64,000 bases of DNA. It comes from Macrothele yani (Eukaryota > Arthropoda > Arachnida > Araneae > Macrothelidae). This document shows positions 23,146 to 34,396 of this stretch, piece after piece (within the stretch, counting starts at the first letter, position 1; each line of letters opens with the position of its first letter). The DNA lies in NCBI GenBank assembly GCA_039090855.1, contig CM076990.1, positions 198,343,232 to 198,407,231 of the forward strand. Direction: 5' to 3'. The notes under the pieces were generated by a model. That model was not told where the DNA came from, searched no databases, and saw nothing but the letters and a program-made list of their open reading frames with translations. A program made the position numbers and the translations under genes.

Positions 23146-23896
23146 GGAGCTATGAGCTTAAACTGTATTTTACATCACTAACTCATGAACACCTGGGTAT
23201 GTACACAGACACAAATACACGTGTCTAGCATCATAGCAAGCGCTGCTCATAAAACACACACAGATGCATAATAATGGATAAACATAAAGTATTGTAGATG
23301 CAAGCATTCATGATACCATGAGATTCTAGAAGTGCTGAAGGATATCTATTACTGTACCTAAAATAAAGATAGAAATTTTTTTGCTTGTTTAGCAGTTTTT
23401 ATAGCAGCATACATGCTATGCATTCATGGCAATAATAATGACCTTTGCAGTATGTAAGATGTAGGGAGATTTTGATACCAGTTTTTGTGGGGGGAAAAAT
23501 GTGCCTTGTATTCCAAAAAATAAGGTATTTAGAACTACAAGCTACTTTGCAGCTTCATCTAGCCAATATTTTGACTTTGAATGGCAAACTTAAGTGATTT
23601 ACTGCAATCAGTTTTGTCCACAATTTAATCATTTAAGATGCTATGCTAATTTGTTTTTTATGAATGAGCTGCATATGAATCTGAATTGTTTTATCATAAG
23701 TTGTATATGAATCTGAATTAGAAAACTCAGAAACTGGAATGCCATGTTTTGTGCATAGGTTGCCCAGTACCTGTAACGGAAGTTACGATTAGGTCCTGTG
23801 ATCTTGGTCTTTTATTAAAACACATAATTATTCTGATCCATTGGCTTTTTCTCAGGATGATGTGCATGAGAAAAGTGATTTATTATATTTTTTTAG
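23146..23896. other. Intronic DNA upstream of the EMC10 exon
   Basis: After the Tc1 and pogo-like termini (to 23527) this is AT-rich sequence with no further element recognised. The last bases before 23897 are a T-rich tract ending in TTTTAG, a good splice acceptor. Confidence 0.6.
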
Positions 23897-24009
23897 GTTC
23901 AGTTGCTACTTATGAACCAAGGGGCATTATTACAGTTCATCTTTCAAGAAAAGAGGCATCATATCATCAAGAAAAGCCATTATCACGAGCAGAAGTTGGG
24001 AAACTGAAA
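23897..24009 (+). CDS. EMC10: EMC10 exon (partial gene)
   Basis: Internal exon of ER membrane protein complex subunit 10, part of the insertase that places transmembrane helices in the ER membrane. The exon is 113 bp: two bases completing a codon, then 37 codons. It is flanked by tattttttttag and GTAAGC, good splice signals. The peptide starts SVATYEPRGIITVHL and ends LSRAEVGKLK. It matches EMC10 from other animals, where RGSLLW...LSxxERGRLR precedes ALNGLYRVR. It ends in phase 0 and joins in frame to 44465-44557. Signal peptide, first exon(s), C-terminal domain and membrane helix are not in the window as far as I can see. Confidence 0.82.
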
Positions 24010-24337
24010 GTAAGCCATATTCATTTTCTGAATAGAAATGTCAGCTTCACTGATGTTTGTTCTGTGCTAGTTTTTAAAGTGGATTTGGGTGTTTTAATTC
24101 AAAATAAAATTTGGTATAAAGAAATACCTGTAAATGTGTTTTATCATCTACATCTTTACATGTTACAGTGTGATCTTCATTATTTGTACATAATTGTTTT
24201 CATTGATTCATAAAATGATACACTGTAAATATGCACAATATATAAATATAAAAGTAGGTATGTCCTATGTGATTCACAAGGATGGTTGTTGCACTCCCAG
24301 AGTGATCAGTTGTATTTTGTCCAATGAGATTCATGTA

Positions 24338-25015
24338 GAATATTCAAAGTAAACAGAATATAAATTCTGAATTTGCTTGTAACACTTCTCAGAAAACTTG
24401 ATGACCAGTAAGTGTTACAAGCAAATTCAGAATTTCTATTCTGTTTGCTTTGAATATTCTCTTGATTTCCCATGTATTATGAGGAATATTTCTTCTTTCA
24501 TTGATTTCTCTGTGGATGACCAGTAAGTGGTACAAGCAAATTCAGAATTTCTATTCTGTTTGCTTTGAATATTCTCTTGATTTCCCATGTATTATGAGGA
24601 ATATTTCTTCCTTCATTGATTTCTCTGTGGTACTGGTGATTTCCAACCTACATCCATTTATGGATGGAAGTTTGGTCAAAATGGTATGAGGAAGCAACAA
24701 TGCTTTGACCAGCAATAATCTTGAGGATGTTCAGATTCCTAAGCTAAGTTTTCTTAGTCTCAGTTGCTTGGAACTTCGCTGTCCTGAGTGGTGGTTTAGC
24801 GGTCCGCATGCTCAAACAGAAATCGGGAGATGCGGGCTCGATTCCGGCTCCAGGGTGATGAAGTTTTAAAGTTTTTTGAGAGTTGTTACATGGATGACCA
24901 GTTAAGTGTTACAAGTAAATTCAGAATTCGTATTCTGTTCGCTTTGAGTATTCTATCGATTTGCCATGTATTGTGAGGAATATTTCTTCCTTCATTGAGA
25001 TTTCTGTAGTGTACA
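24338..25015. repeat. Foldback with tandem ~115-bp units
   Basis: The segment 24338-24392 (ttctgaatttgcttgtaaca) is the inverse of the following units. Direct units beginning tgaccagtaagtg start at 24402, 24517 and 24895; the third is more diverged. Each contains caaattcagaatttctattc and ttgatttcccatgtatt. Units 2 and 3 are separated by about 260 bp of other sequence that includes a tRNA-like segment. Confidence 0.88.
24778..24860 (+). repeat. tRNA-like segment, probable SINE head of another family
   Basis: Box A-like TGGTTTAGCGG (24792-24802) and box B-like GGCTCGATTCC (24835-24845) at tRNA spacing, but the sequence does not fold cleanly as a tRNA and no poly-A tail was found. It differs from the tRNA-Leu-like SINE family. 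Confidence 0.5.
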
Positions 25016-25209
25016 GAAAAGTGAACAATAGTCATATCGTGCACGCCTTTTGCAATTCGTTCATTATGGAACATTACACAGGCTGCTGTAAAAATGCTTG
25101 TGAAACCTGAAATTCTTCTTCTCGTGACACATATTCAATGTGAACAACTGTTTATATAAAACATTTTTGCAAACATTTCTGTGAACAAAAACTCTTGAAC
25201 ATGTAAAAA

Positions 25210-26100
25210 GCATACATGAGTTTCTTTCATGAATTCACGGAATTTTGCTTTTTTTTTTTCATTGTCATTTGGATCATTTTCAAGATCAACGTAAAACTGA
25301 AGAGAAATTTTGAGCGGATTAATTGGAGGAGAGGTTCTTTTCCCGTCAGGGAATGTTATTGCATTTTTCAAAACTTTCGAAAACGGAAGTTAAACGGAGT
25401 GAAGATTTTTCCTGTAATCGTAATTTCCTTTTCTAGCGATGCTCCTTCCACCCAGTATTGTTAACTTCCGTTTTCGAAAAATTTCCTTTGTTTTATTGTT
25501 GTTAACCCAATAAAACATATAGAAAAAATTTGGAAGTTAACAACAATACTGGAATTTTCATTTTTTGTTGAAAATTCCCAGTATTGTTGATAACATCCAT
25601 TTCGAAAATTTTCCTCTGTTTTCAAGCTAAAATAAAAGTATTTTATTCCACAAATACTAATATTTCAGCTTGAAAACAGAGGAAATTTTCCAAAAGAGGA
25701 AGTTAGACATTGCAAAAATATCCCTGTAATCTTCTGGCATGAAATTTTTCTATGTGGGTGGTTCTTGAGATTGATGCATAAATGAAAAGAATTGTGTGGG
25801 GGGAAGGGGGGAGGTCATTTTCCATTGGACGACGGTATTACAACTTTCGAAATCAAAAGTTACACGTACTGAAAATTTCTCCTGCAGTCATAATTTTTTC
25901 TCGCAATATCTTCTCCTCAGTATTGTTGTTAGATATCAATTTATTGCCTAAATATTTGTATTTCAGCTTGAAAATAGAGGAAAATTTTCTGTTAACGAAA
26001 GTCAGACGGAGCGGAAATTTTGCCTATAATCGTTATTTTTTTTTCCCCTCTGTGATGTTTTCTCTATCCTGTGTTGTTAAATGTCAATAATTTTATTTTT
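25210..26100 (+). repeat. hAT-associated tandem array, + orientation
   Basis: Degenerate units of roughly 200-260 bp with the ordered blocks: gaattcacggaattttgc, a T-run with catttggatc, ggg-rich ggtc block, aacggaagttaaacggag, cctgtaatcgtaatt, the tctagcgatg block, cccagtattgtta, ttattccataaata-like and tttcagcttgaaaa. A large internal palindrome of one unit is at about 25450-25690. No transposase and no certain termini are seen, so the parent element is not delimited. Confidence 0.75.
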
Positions 26101-27692
26101 CGAATACAGTGATGTGCTCCAGTTTAATATTAACACTAACAGTTCTGTCTGCCTTGTCTGTGCTATGTTTTATTCACACTATTTTACTGCACATTCTGCT
26201 TTTTTTTTTTCTTTTCTTCATCAATCTCAGGTATGAAAAATTTGCCTAAATCATCTAAAAATGGCACATTTTTAATAAGACTTGGAAAGTGGGGAAAATT
26301 GAGTAACGTGTATTCCTCATGCCAACAGGAAGGTGACTAACTCTGAACAAAGCAGAAAAGAAATTAATTACATCACTGTCCAAACATTTGTATGCAATGA
26401 TTGTTTGGAGTAACAAAATTATAATCTTCAGCTTGAAAAAAAATACCACAAATTTAGGCTGCTGCCATAATAATGTGCTGTAATTTCATAAATACATTAA
26501 CTTTGGGTGCATTAGACATATTTATCATACTCTTACAATTTTTATCCAAATCAAAATTGTATGAAATATTTCAAAAGTTATGTGCTGCATAAGATTTCCA
26601 ACTAGGGTAATAACATGATGCACTTCAACAAGCATAATAAATAGCATGATGCAAATTCATACGTATTCTTGGATTGTCAGTTGAAAAATATCCACTTCTG
26701 CAACATGGAAAATATTTTCAAAATTCACTTTCTGTCCTTTAGAGTTACATGCACTTCAGCACACTGTGCAATACTCACTGTGTGAAATGTTCGTACAAAA
26801 ATGTTACTTCAAAAGTCATTGTGTTTTAGAATACGACTTCAAACGATTCTTCTCTTACTTTGTATGATAGCATTTTCCACCATTATTATTGGTTAAAAAC
26901 TCATTGCTGCAGCACTGTTTTTTTATGCCATGGATGTACATGTAAATTGTTTATAAAAACAATTTTTTTCTTTGCAGAGAAATATTAGTTATCCCTTTGC
27001 TTTTCCTTCTGAAATTTTTGCAACATCTATAGATGCTGATACAAATATATGAAGTACCAGAAATGGATGAAATCAATCCTAATTAATGTCATTGAAGAAA
27101 AGTGCACTGACATATTTGATCATTACACTCGCCTTATGAAAATAAAACACTAACATTGTGGATGTGCTTGATTTATTCCTCTGTAGTACTGGTGTAATAT
27201 TGATCAATATGCACCAATATTTTGACCATAGAATACATGTTACAGAAAGTATTGTGGCCATAGAATGCATGCTGCAGAATTCGAGTTTGAGTAATTCCTT
27301 GATAGCTAGAACAGTCAGAGAACAAGAGGCCAAAAAATTGGACATAATTGTCATAAAATGACAAATTCAACCTAAGTTTAAAGAAATGCACCGATTGGTG
27401 AGCATTGGTAGGCCCCTGTTGATGCCATCTTTTGGCTGGCATTCAAATGAAATTAACTTAGCTATGGTACAGTACCTAAGTCTGTCAAACTATACTCGTA
27501 AGAAAGTAATAAGTGCACTTACATACACCATAGTGAAATTCAGAAAGAAACCAAACAGAGCGAAAATAAAGATGAAAATAACTTTCCTTCTTCAGTGTTC
27601 CTGGTATTATTTGAATTTCTTATCAGTTCCCCTGTACTGTCGTATATCACAAATTTTTTTGAACATTTTCTGTATTAACAAAATGTAAAGAA

Positions 27693-27712
27693 AAAAGAAA
27701 GCCCCCCCCCCC
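27693..27712. repeat. Poly-C tract
   Basis: A run of C near 27704, next to A-rich sequence. Low complexity only. Confidence 0.8.
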
Positions 27713-28008
27713 TTCTATTTGCCTAAAACAGTGTTTTATTTGTGAAGAGAACGTTGCAGTGAGCTTCCCCTTTGTTCAGCAGGTTCTCATTTTGAAGAAG
27801 GAAAAGGGGCTTGGAAATCGAGATGAGTTTTGGACTCGGTTTTCGAAGCCCAAATCCGTCCAAGGCCGAAATGTTTCTGCCCGAGCCCGACTCAGTCCCA
27901 TGATGAGGTCTATGTACTGTGAGGCCCCGAGCTCAACTTTTCCAAGTGTTGATGCTTTTCTCCCTTTTATCCAATTTTTACATGAAACAGGAAGGAGCAT
28001 GGAATATC

Positions 28009-28989
28009 AGACGTGCCAACTCTCCGGATTAAGGCGGGAGATTCCGGATTTTTAGCTCTTCCTCCCGCCCTCCGGATGGATGGCAAATTCTCCTGATTTT
28101 CACCGAAAATTAGCAGTTATGATGGTCGAAATTCCACCAACCACCACCATGAATTTGAAACGCTTGTGAAATCTTTTTCTTTCTGCGTCAATGCAAGGTG
28201 GCATTACAGTTATCAGCTTCGTGCTTTTCCTCTCCTCCAATCTGCAAAGAGAAAGCCGCCCAGGTGGCGTAGTGGTTTAAGCGATGGCTTCTGACCAATC
28301 GTCCAAGATGGGTCGGAAAAGATTTGCTTTAAAAAATTTTCACCCAGTCCGATTGTCATACGACACCTTCAGTAAAGAGCTAGAAATGCCGGAGAGGGTC
28401 AGTAACTGATTGACAGATGGGAGCTCCCTGCCTTCTCCTTGCATTTCAGTTTTTCAACCCCTTGCCTCAACAAAGCCGCACGCATTCTAAGTGATGATAA
28501 ACAGTTGAATTGCTGCGAATTCAGTTAAAGACAAAAGGAAGTAGTTACAGATGGTCCTGCCTTGTAACGATAAGCGATGTTAGTACGATGCTTTTTGTCG
28601 TTTTTGCTTTCGCGCACAACTTAAAGAAGAAACGAAAAACTGTTGGCTGCTATTTTTTATTCGTAAAAAACAACATGCAGGCCATTTTTCATTTTCATCA
28701 TCATCTTGCGGAATCAACATATCTGAAAACGAATTTCAGTAGGGAAAGGATTTAAAATCCGTTACTACTGAAAACAAATTTCAGTAGTAGGGTATTTTTA
28801 CGAATTTCAGTAGTAGGGGATTTTTTGCGCTGTTTTTTTTTTTTTTTCCCAGAACTTTTAGTGGACCAATAATACTCCTACTGGAAAATTGTTCGTACGT
28901 ATGGAAAATGTCTGTAGAAAATAGGCGTCCCGTGATTTTATGAGCTGTAAAAATTTCCCGATTTTCAGATTTTTTAGGTTGGCATGTCT
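28009..28989. mobile_element. Nonautonomous hAT with AGACGTGCCAAC termini
   Basis: Left end agacgtgccaac, right end ggttggcatgtct, inverted. The flanks GGAATATC (28001-28008) and GGAATAAG (28990-28997) agree at six of eight positions. The inner end ctccggatt and the repeated cggatttt are shared with other hAT ends here. It contains a SINE fragment and four copies of a short motif tttcagtagtaggg (about 28732-28822). No transposase. Confidence 0.7.
28254..28317 (+). mobile_element. tRNA-Leu-like SINE 5' fragment
   Basis: Head of the same SINE family (gccgcccaggtggcgtagtgg; box A at about 28264-28274), cut off before box B at about 28317. Confidence 0.7.
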
Positions 28990-30205
28990 GGAATAAGATG
29001 CTCAGCATTTATGTATCTCATTGGGAAGGATATAACCTTGAAATAAAATATATACATATTTTGCAGTTTCACAGAAAGTTTTGCAGTAGCTGATATATAT
29101 TTCTTTTTTTATCTAAGAAAAAGGAACTGTCTACCTTTTTTGTGCATGGAGAGGAGATGATCTTCACGCATGTTTTGGCATGATGCAAAAGTCTGCTAGA
29201 TCCTAAAGAACTGTCATATTTCAAAATGCATTTGCATTTCTCACACTAAACATAATCCACTTTTGCATTGGTCGTGCAATCAATAATTTAGAAAAAGTGT
29301 TTCCACACGGTTAATTTTCCACTTCATTTTTAACTGTTTTACAATCACCAGTATTTAACTTTTTTCATATAACTTCAGGATACAGATCATTCATATTGTA
29401 ATGTGCAAATGGGTAAAAAGAGTAACTCAGCTTAAGGGTTGAATGTTGAGTGGAGGTGACGGTAACAGCTATTAAAAAAGCTTTGTTTAATTTGTTGTTT
29501 CCTTGCCACCTTCGACACGATGTTTGTTTTAACGAGGCCTTCTGAAATACTGGAGGCGAACTTCCATCCTCAGAGCTGAGATCCTAAGGCCGGTTTCACC
29601 CAGGCGGAACAAATCCTTCGAAGCAATGAATCTCCCAGCTGTACTACTGCTGGTTTTCAAGAGGACTATTTCCTTTGGGGAATTTACTTTGATTTTTGCA
29701 CTTCAACTCCCATCATACCACAGAGCTATTCTTCACAACATTGTCAAACTGCATATCTTTATCCACCCTCTCTACGTCCAAATTTATAACATATTTTTCC
29801 CCCTCTCCTGTGCATTATGTTTCAATGACAAATTTATGACACTAGCAGCTTTTCCTTTTTCCCTCCCCATCTGTTTTATTGCGGATGGTTCTTTTGAGAA
29901 TTGAGATCATCTTCTCTGATGTGTCCAAGGGCAATTTAGCTGGCCACTGAACTGACCATCCTACTGCATCTGTGCGAAGGTGGAGTTCCCTAATCTCTAT
30001 TTTCCTTGCCTCAACCCCCTACTTTCCTAGAATAATTACTCTCTTAAAAAGCACTTTAACTATCACACAATGACACATCAATTCCCTTCCCATACAATCA
30101 GGATTCACAGATACACTGCAGGAAAAAAAAACTGATTCTTCTTCCTAAAACTGAGAAGAAAAAAAGACCAGAAAAGAAAGACTCAGTATTTTAACATAAA
30201 AAAGA

Positions 30206-30368
30206 AGCCCGCCTGAGATGTAATTAATATTCTATTCTTAGCTCCGTCCGAGTCTGAGATGTAACTTATATGCTTATTCGTAGCTCGTCTGAGCCCAAGA
30301 TGTAACTAATATGCTATTCGTAGCTGGTGCGAACCCGAGATGAAATGGTGATGCTGTTCGTAGCCCGC
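30206..30368. repeat. Tandem repeat, ~41-bp unit, 4 copies
   Basis: Units with gagatgtaa...tatgct.attcgtagc start near 30211, 30252, 30293 and 30333 with about 75-80 percent similarity. No gene. Confidence 0.82.
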
Positions 30369-30728
30369 TCGTCTCATCTCTAGTTGAAAACTGTGCATTC
30401 ATCTGATTAGTGTTGTGACACAAAACAAAAAATTTGGTCACAACACTAAGACCTCCTCAAGAATGGGTAGCAAACAGCAGTGTGATTTTCAGTTCCATCT
30501 AAAAGCAGAGACTTGCATCTAGTATGCCTTTATCTCCATTTTAATTTAATGTGTATGCTGTTCAGAAAAGATAAAATAATTTGTACTGAATATTTAAAGA
30601 TCAAGAAGGGAACAGTGTTCATGAACATCCTACCGTGAGTTAGAGAGAGAGTGTGTGTGTGAGAGAGGGAGGAGACTCCAAAGAGCTTCATTCACGATTT
30701 TTCTCCCGTGTCATTGTAAACAGTAGTA

Positions 30729-32389
30729 CCGTAATTTTTGTCGTTTAATCCGCGGATTATCTGCTAAAAAAGTTAAAAATATAGGTTCTGCAGAGTATAC
30801 GCTGAAGCGGATAACACGCAAATTAAAAAAAAAAAAAATTACGACCCTCCAATTTTTTTTAAAAATCTGCAGCATAATTGTGCAGGGAAGGGGTATAATT
30901 AGAAAAGTAACTCCCTCAGAAGAATTTTCCTCAGTTCAGGAGTTTGTATGGAGCAGGGAGGTCGGGGAGGAATGTCGTAACAAAAGATCAGGAAAGTTGT
31001 GGGGACGGACAGCAGGGGTCATTTTGTTATAACTGAGGACAGCTCTGACTGTCGTGCCGTCTGTTTTTGGCAAAAAGCCAAAGAAGTACGCACAGCGCCA
31101 GATTTACGCAAGGGCACACGGGGTCCGTGCCCAGAGCCCCCATGGACTGGGGGCCGCAATTTGAGCACTAACATTTAATTTTTATTAGTATGGGCAGCAA
31201 AAACGGCGACATCAGCATGCAGCAGTTAATTTTCACAGAGCTTAAATATGCATCGATACATTGCTTAAAAAAATTGATTATTAATATCCATTTGAAAGAT
31301 GGAGATAAAATGCTTACTTTTAATTTACAATTTTTTAACATTTGTTTCTTGCATTTATTAAAGTAGATAGTACTTGTGTATTAAGGCAGCACTTCTTGTG
31401 CTTTATACAATTATATGCGCAATTATAGAATAATTATGCGTAGCACCAGAGGTGCTGCCTTAATATGCAAGTACCATTGTTAATTTTATTAAGAGTACGA
31501 TTCATGCCTGGGGATGTCTTAAGTCGGTCTCAGCACAGCGCTTGCTGCATGAACCTATGCTTTCCTCCTTTCGGATCTCATGAGCGCTGCCTCGTGTTTA
31601 GTTCGTTTTTCGCTGTTTTGACCGTCGTTGCTGCTGTTTTCCTTCATTGCTATTCATGATGTCTTTGAAAAGGAAATGTTTCAGTTACTTAAGTGGTGGA
31701 CAGAATTGACAAATGACAAAATTGAATTTAAACTTAAAGTGGTGGACAGAATTGAGGATATGATCGTGTCACTGCACCATAGTTTTGAGGCCAGAACACA
31801 TTCCTGCAGTAACATGCATAAAATAAAGCCTCTGTGCTGCAGTCTAAAACGTAAACAAATCCGTCGGTAAATTCTACGGGAGATTTTACGGAAATTTTTA
31901 TTGGCCCATGTATAAGCTAACCCCCAACTCTGTGAAAGCAGGAATTCCTCCAAAAACTTTCAACTTATACGCAAGTACATACGGTATTTCTATTACTTGT
32001 GCTGTTTCAGTCTTTCGTCATTGGCAAGGTGTAGTGCAATACTCTGGAGCTGCATCCGCGTGATCTATGGATATCATACCCTTTATCTGTCTGGAGATAA
32101 AAATATAAAACAGTAACCTTTAAAAATGAATTTCTTCATTTAATTAAATCGTTTTTTTCCTCTTACTTCTTCGGACTCATGGGTCATTGTGTGACCGACT
32201 TTTCTGTCGGAAATTCCACTTCCAGTTCAACATCTATGACGTGCGGATTATACGGTGATTTTTTCCCTGAATGTCACAGTCTGCGGATTATACACCAGTG
32301 CATATTATACGAAGGAAAAAAAATTTTTTATGTGAATTTCGCAGTCTGCGGATTATACGCCGATGCGGATAATACTACGAAAATTACAG
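30729..32389. mobile_element. pogo-like TIR element without gene
   Basis: Left end ccgtaatttttgtcgtttaa; complement of the right end ctgtaattttcgtagtatta. TA flanks both sides (30727-30728; 32390-32391). Near both ends the words gcggattat or gataatccgc recur (subterminal repeats, about 30745-30815 and 32240-32370). About 1.66 kb. It contains a 105-bp foldback and no transposase I recognise. Confidence 0.7.
31369..31475. repeat. Small foldback (MITE-like)
   Basis: tagtacttgtgtattaaggc at the left is inverted as gccttaatatgcaagtacc at the right around a loop rich in AT. It lies inside the pogo-like element. Confidence 0.8.
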
Positions 32390-33169
32390 TAATCCAACTT
32401 CTCTTTGCTGTCTGGGTGTAACATAAGTCGTCTGCACCAGAGTAATAACAAAGTCATCACACTGCTTTCAAAAAAGATAAAAAGATAAACAAAATTTTTT
32501 TTTTTTCGTTTGAAACAGGCCTTCATCCATTTCCTTTCATGTAACATTTATCTGTAGCTGATAGCACTGGCCCTGAAAACGTGAAAAGTTTTATTTCCTG
32601 TAATTAAAAAAAAAAAAAAATCCGTGAAATTTCTTACAATCATCAAGATTCTTCAAAATAAAATGCTTTTAAATTTTGCAAAAATTTATTGAATCATTTT
32701 AAAGTTATTTAATATTAAAAACCGAGTTAACCGTAATGTTTGAACAAGCTTTATTAAAACTACTGCATGTGTAACTTCTAAAGTTCTGAACTCATTTTGG
32801 CAAAATTTTAAAAGCAATGATGTGTAGGTATATGGTAGATGGCATAATTTCCTGTACCCTCTCAGCCAGTCAAAGAGGAGCGTTCCTAGGAAACCATGGA
32901 TTTCCCAGCAGAACATTGCCCAAAGCTCATTACACTTCCTTTCAGCTTGTTTTGGATACATGGTGCAAAAGCAAGTGAGATTCATCAGACCAGATGATGT
33001 TCTTTCAAGTTCTAGTTTTGATGCTCACGTACCCATTGTAGGTGCTTTGATGATGAACTGTGGCTGTGGAGCCTCATTTTCAGTAGTGCTCGATGTACTG
33101 TGTGTTGTGACGCATTACTCTACTACCAGCATTCAAATTACCAGTGCATGTGCCACAGTATCCCATCTA

Positions 33170-34396
33170 CACTATCTACCAATAAGTAAATGGACACCCC
33201 TTCAAACAATGATATCTGCGGTCCTGATACACGTCACGGCTGCCGCCGTTAAATATCGTGTGGGAAACTACAATGCAACCAGTCGCATGCAAGATGCCAT
33301 GCAGTTCGGAGCTCTCTGATTTCGAGAAAGGTGTAATCGTCTGGTATCACAGAAATGGCCGATCCATACGTGACATATCCAGCGAGTTGAAGTACCCAAA
33401 ATCGACAGTGGCCTACATGATTGGCAAGTGGAAGATGAGAGGTGGTGACTGTCGGAATGTGCCCCGACCCGGCAGACCCACAAAACTGGGAGTTGGAGAC
33501 CGACAGGTGCTGGCCAGAGAAATTCAGAAGAACCGCACCAAATCAATGGGCCACATCCGCAAGGAGTTTCAACAGGCATCCGGGAGTGTTCTTTCGATGA
33601 ATACCATCCGTAAGGAAGCCCATCTGCTCGGTTATCATGGACGTGCTGCCGCCCACAAGCCTTTGATCACCAAGTCCAATAGCGCTGCTCAGCTAATGTG
33701 GTGCAAAGAATGTCGACAGTGGACCGTTGAACAGTGGAAACAGGTTCTCTGGAGCGACGAAACAAGGATCACCCTCTACCGTTCGGATGGCAGGGTCTGG
33801 GTTTGGCGTCTGCCTTTAGAACGCCTCCTGCCGGAATGTATTGTGCCAACTGTGAAGTTCGGCGGCAGTGGAATTATGCTATGGGGGTGTTTCTTCTAGT
33901 ATAGCACGGGACCCTTGGTCGCAATTCCTGGTAGATTCAACGCCGAGACCTACTGCACCATTTTGGATGATCATGCGTTTCCTACGTTGTGGCAGTTTTA
34001 CGGGGTGGACCCATGTTACTTTCAGGATGGCAATGCCCACCTGTCATGTTGCGAGGTCCACCATGGCTTGGTATGGTGACAATGGGGTTAATCGAATGGA
34101 CTATCTTGCACAGAGCCCAGACCTTAACCCTATCGAGCACCTCTGGGACAAGTTGGAGGGTCGACTTAATAAGAGGGTGCCCCCACAGTCCGAAATCGGT
34201 GAAGGAACTGACCTGTCTTTTCCAAGCCGAGTGGAAGAAAATACCGCTAGCCATCGTACAACGCCTGATTGAGAGCATGCCCCGGAGGGTCGCAGCTGTA
34301 ATCACCACTTGTGGAGGCTCCACCAACTAATGAAGGTGAATAAAGTTAGTTTTCCTTTGCTATCACAGGTGTCCAATTACTTATTGGTAGATAGTG
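33170..34396 (+). mobile_element. Tc1-like transposon, 1227 bp, complete ends
   Basis: Left end cactatctaccaataagtaa, right end ttacttattggtagatagtg, inverted, each flanked by TA (33168-33169; 34397-34398). The gene inside is damaged by a few frameshifts. Confidence 0.93.
33273..34330 (+). pseudogene. Tc1-like transposase, frameshifted
   Basis: N-terminal paired helix-turn-helix (ELSDFEKGVIVWYHRNGRS), a GRPTK linker and the start of the catalytic domain, WSDETRITLYRSDG (first Asp), are open to about 33899. A shift follows, then CYFQDGNAHLSC where CYFQDDNA is expected (second Asp disturbed). Another shift leads to the SPDLNPIEHLWDKL motif (about 34110-34150, third acidic residue) and RLIESMPRRVAAVITTCGGS, ending at the stop 34328-34330. 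Broken by at least two or three frameshifts, otherwise little decayed. Confidence 0.9.

Larger units (their letters stand above)
12028..23525. mobile_element. pogo-like TIR element, outermost shell of a nested block
   Basis: Left terminus ccgtatttttgggaatgtaa and the complement of the right terminus ccttattttttggaatacaa match over about 35 bp, each preceded by TA (12026-12027; 23526-23527). Without the inner Tc1 element it is about 1.2 kb and has no recognised gene, so it is probably nonautonomous. The same type of terminus (TACxGTATTTxxxG) occurs at 30729-32389 and 49186-49486. Confidence 0.7.

Noticed and set aside
26978..27052. Possible exon after the acceptor ctttgcag
   Set aside because: Runs quickly to a stop, has no donor in frame, does not resemble EMC10, and EMC10 residues on either side join directly without it.
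27759..30384. Possible hAT from about 27820 to 30384 (ends resembling cgagatgag and ctcatctctag)
   Set aside because: The terminal match is only about nine bases and the flanks do not give a target duplication.
31088..31160. hAT-like end cagcgccagatttacgc...gccccc
   Set aside because: Looks like one terminus, but no partner terminus or target duplication was found.
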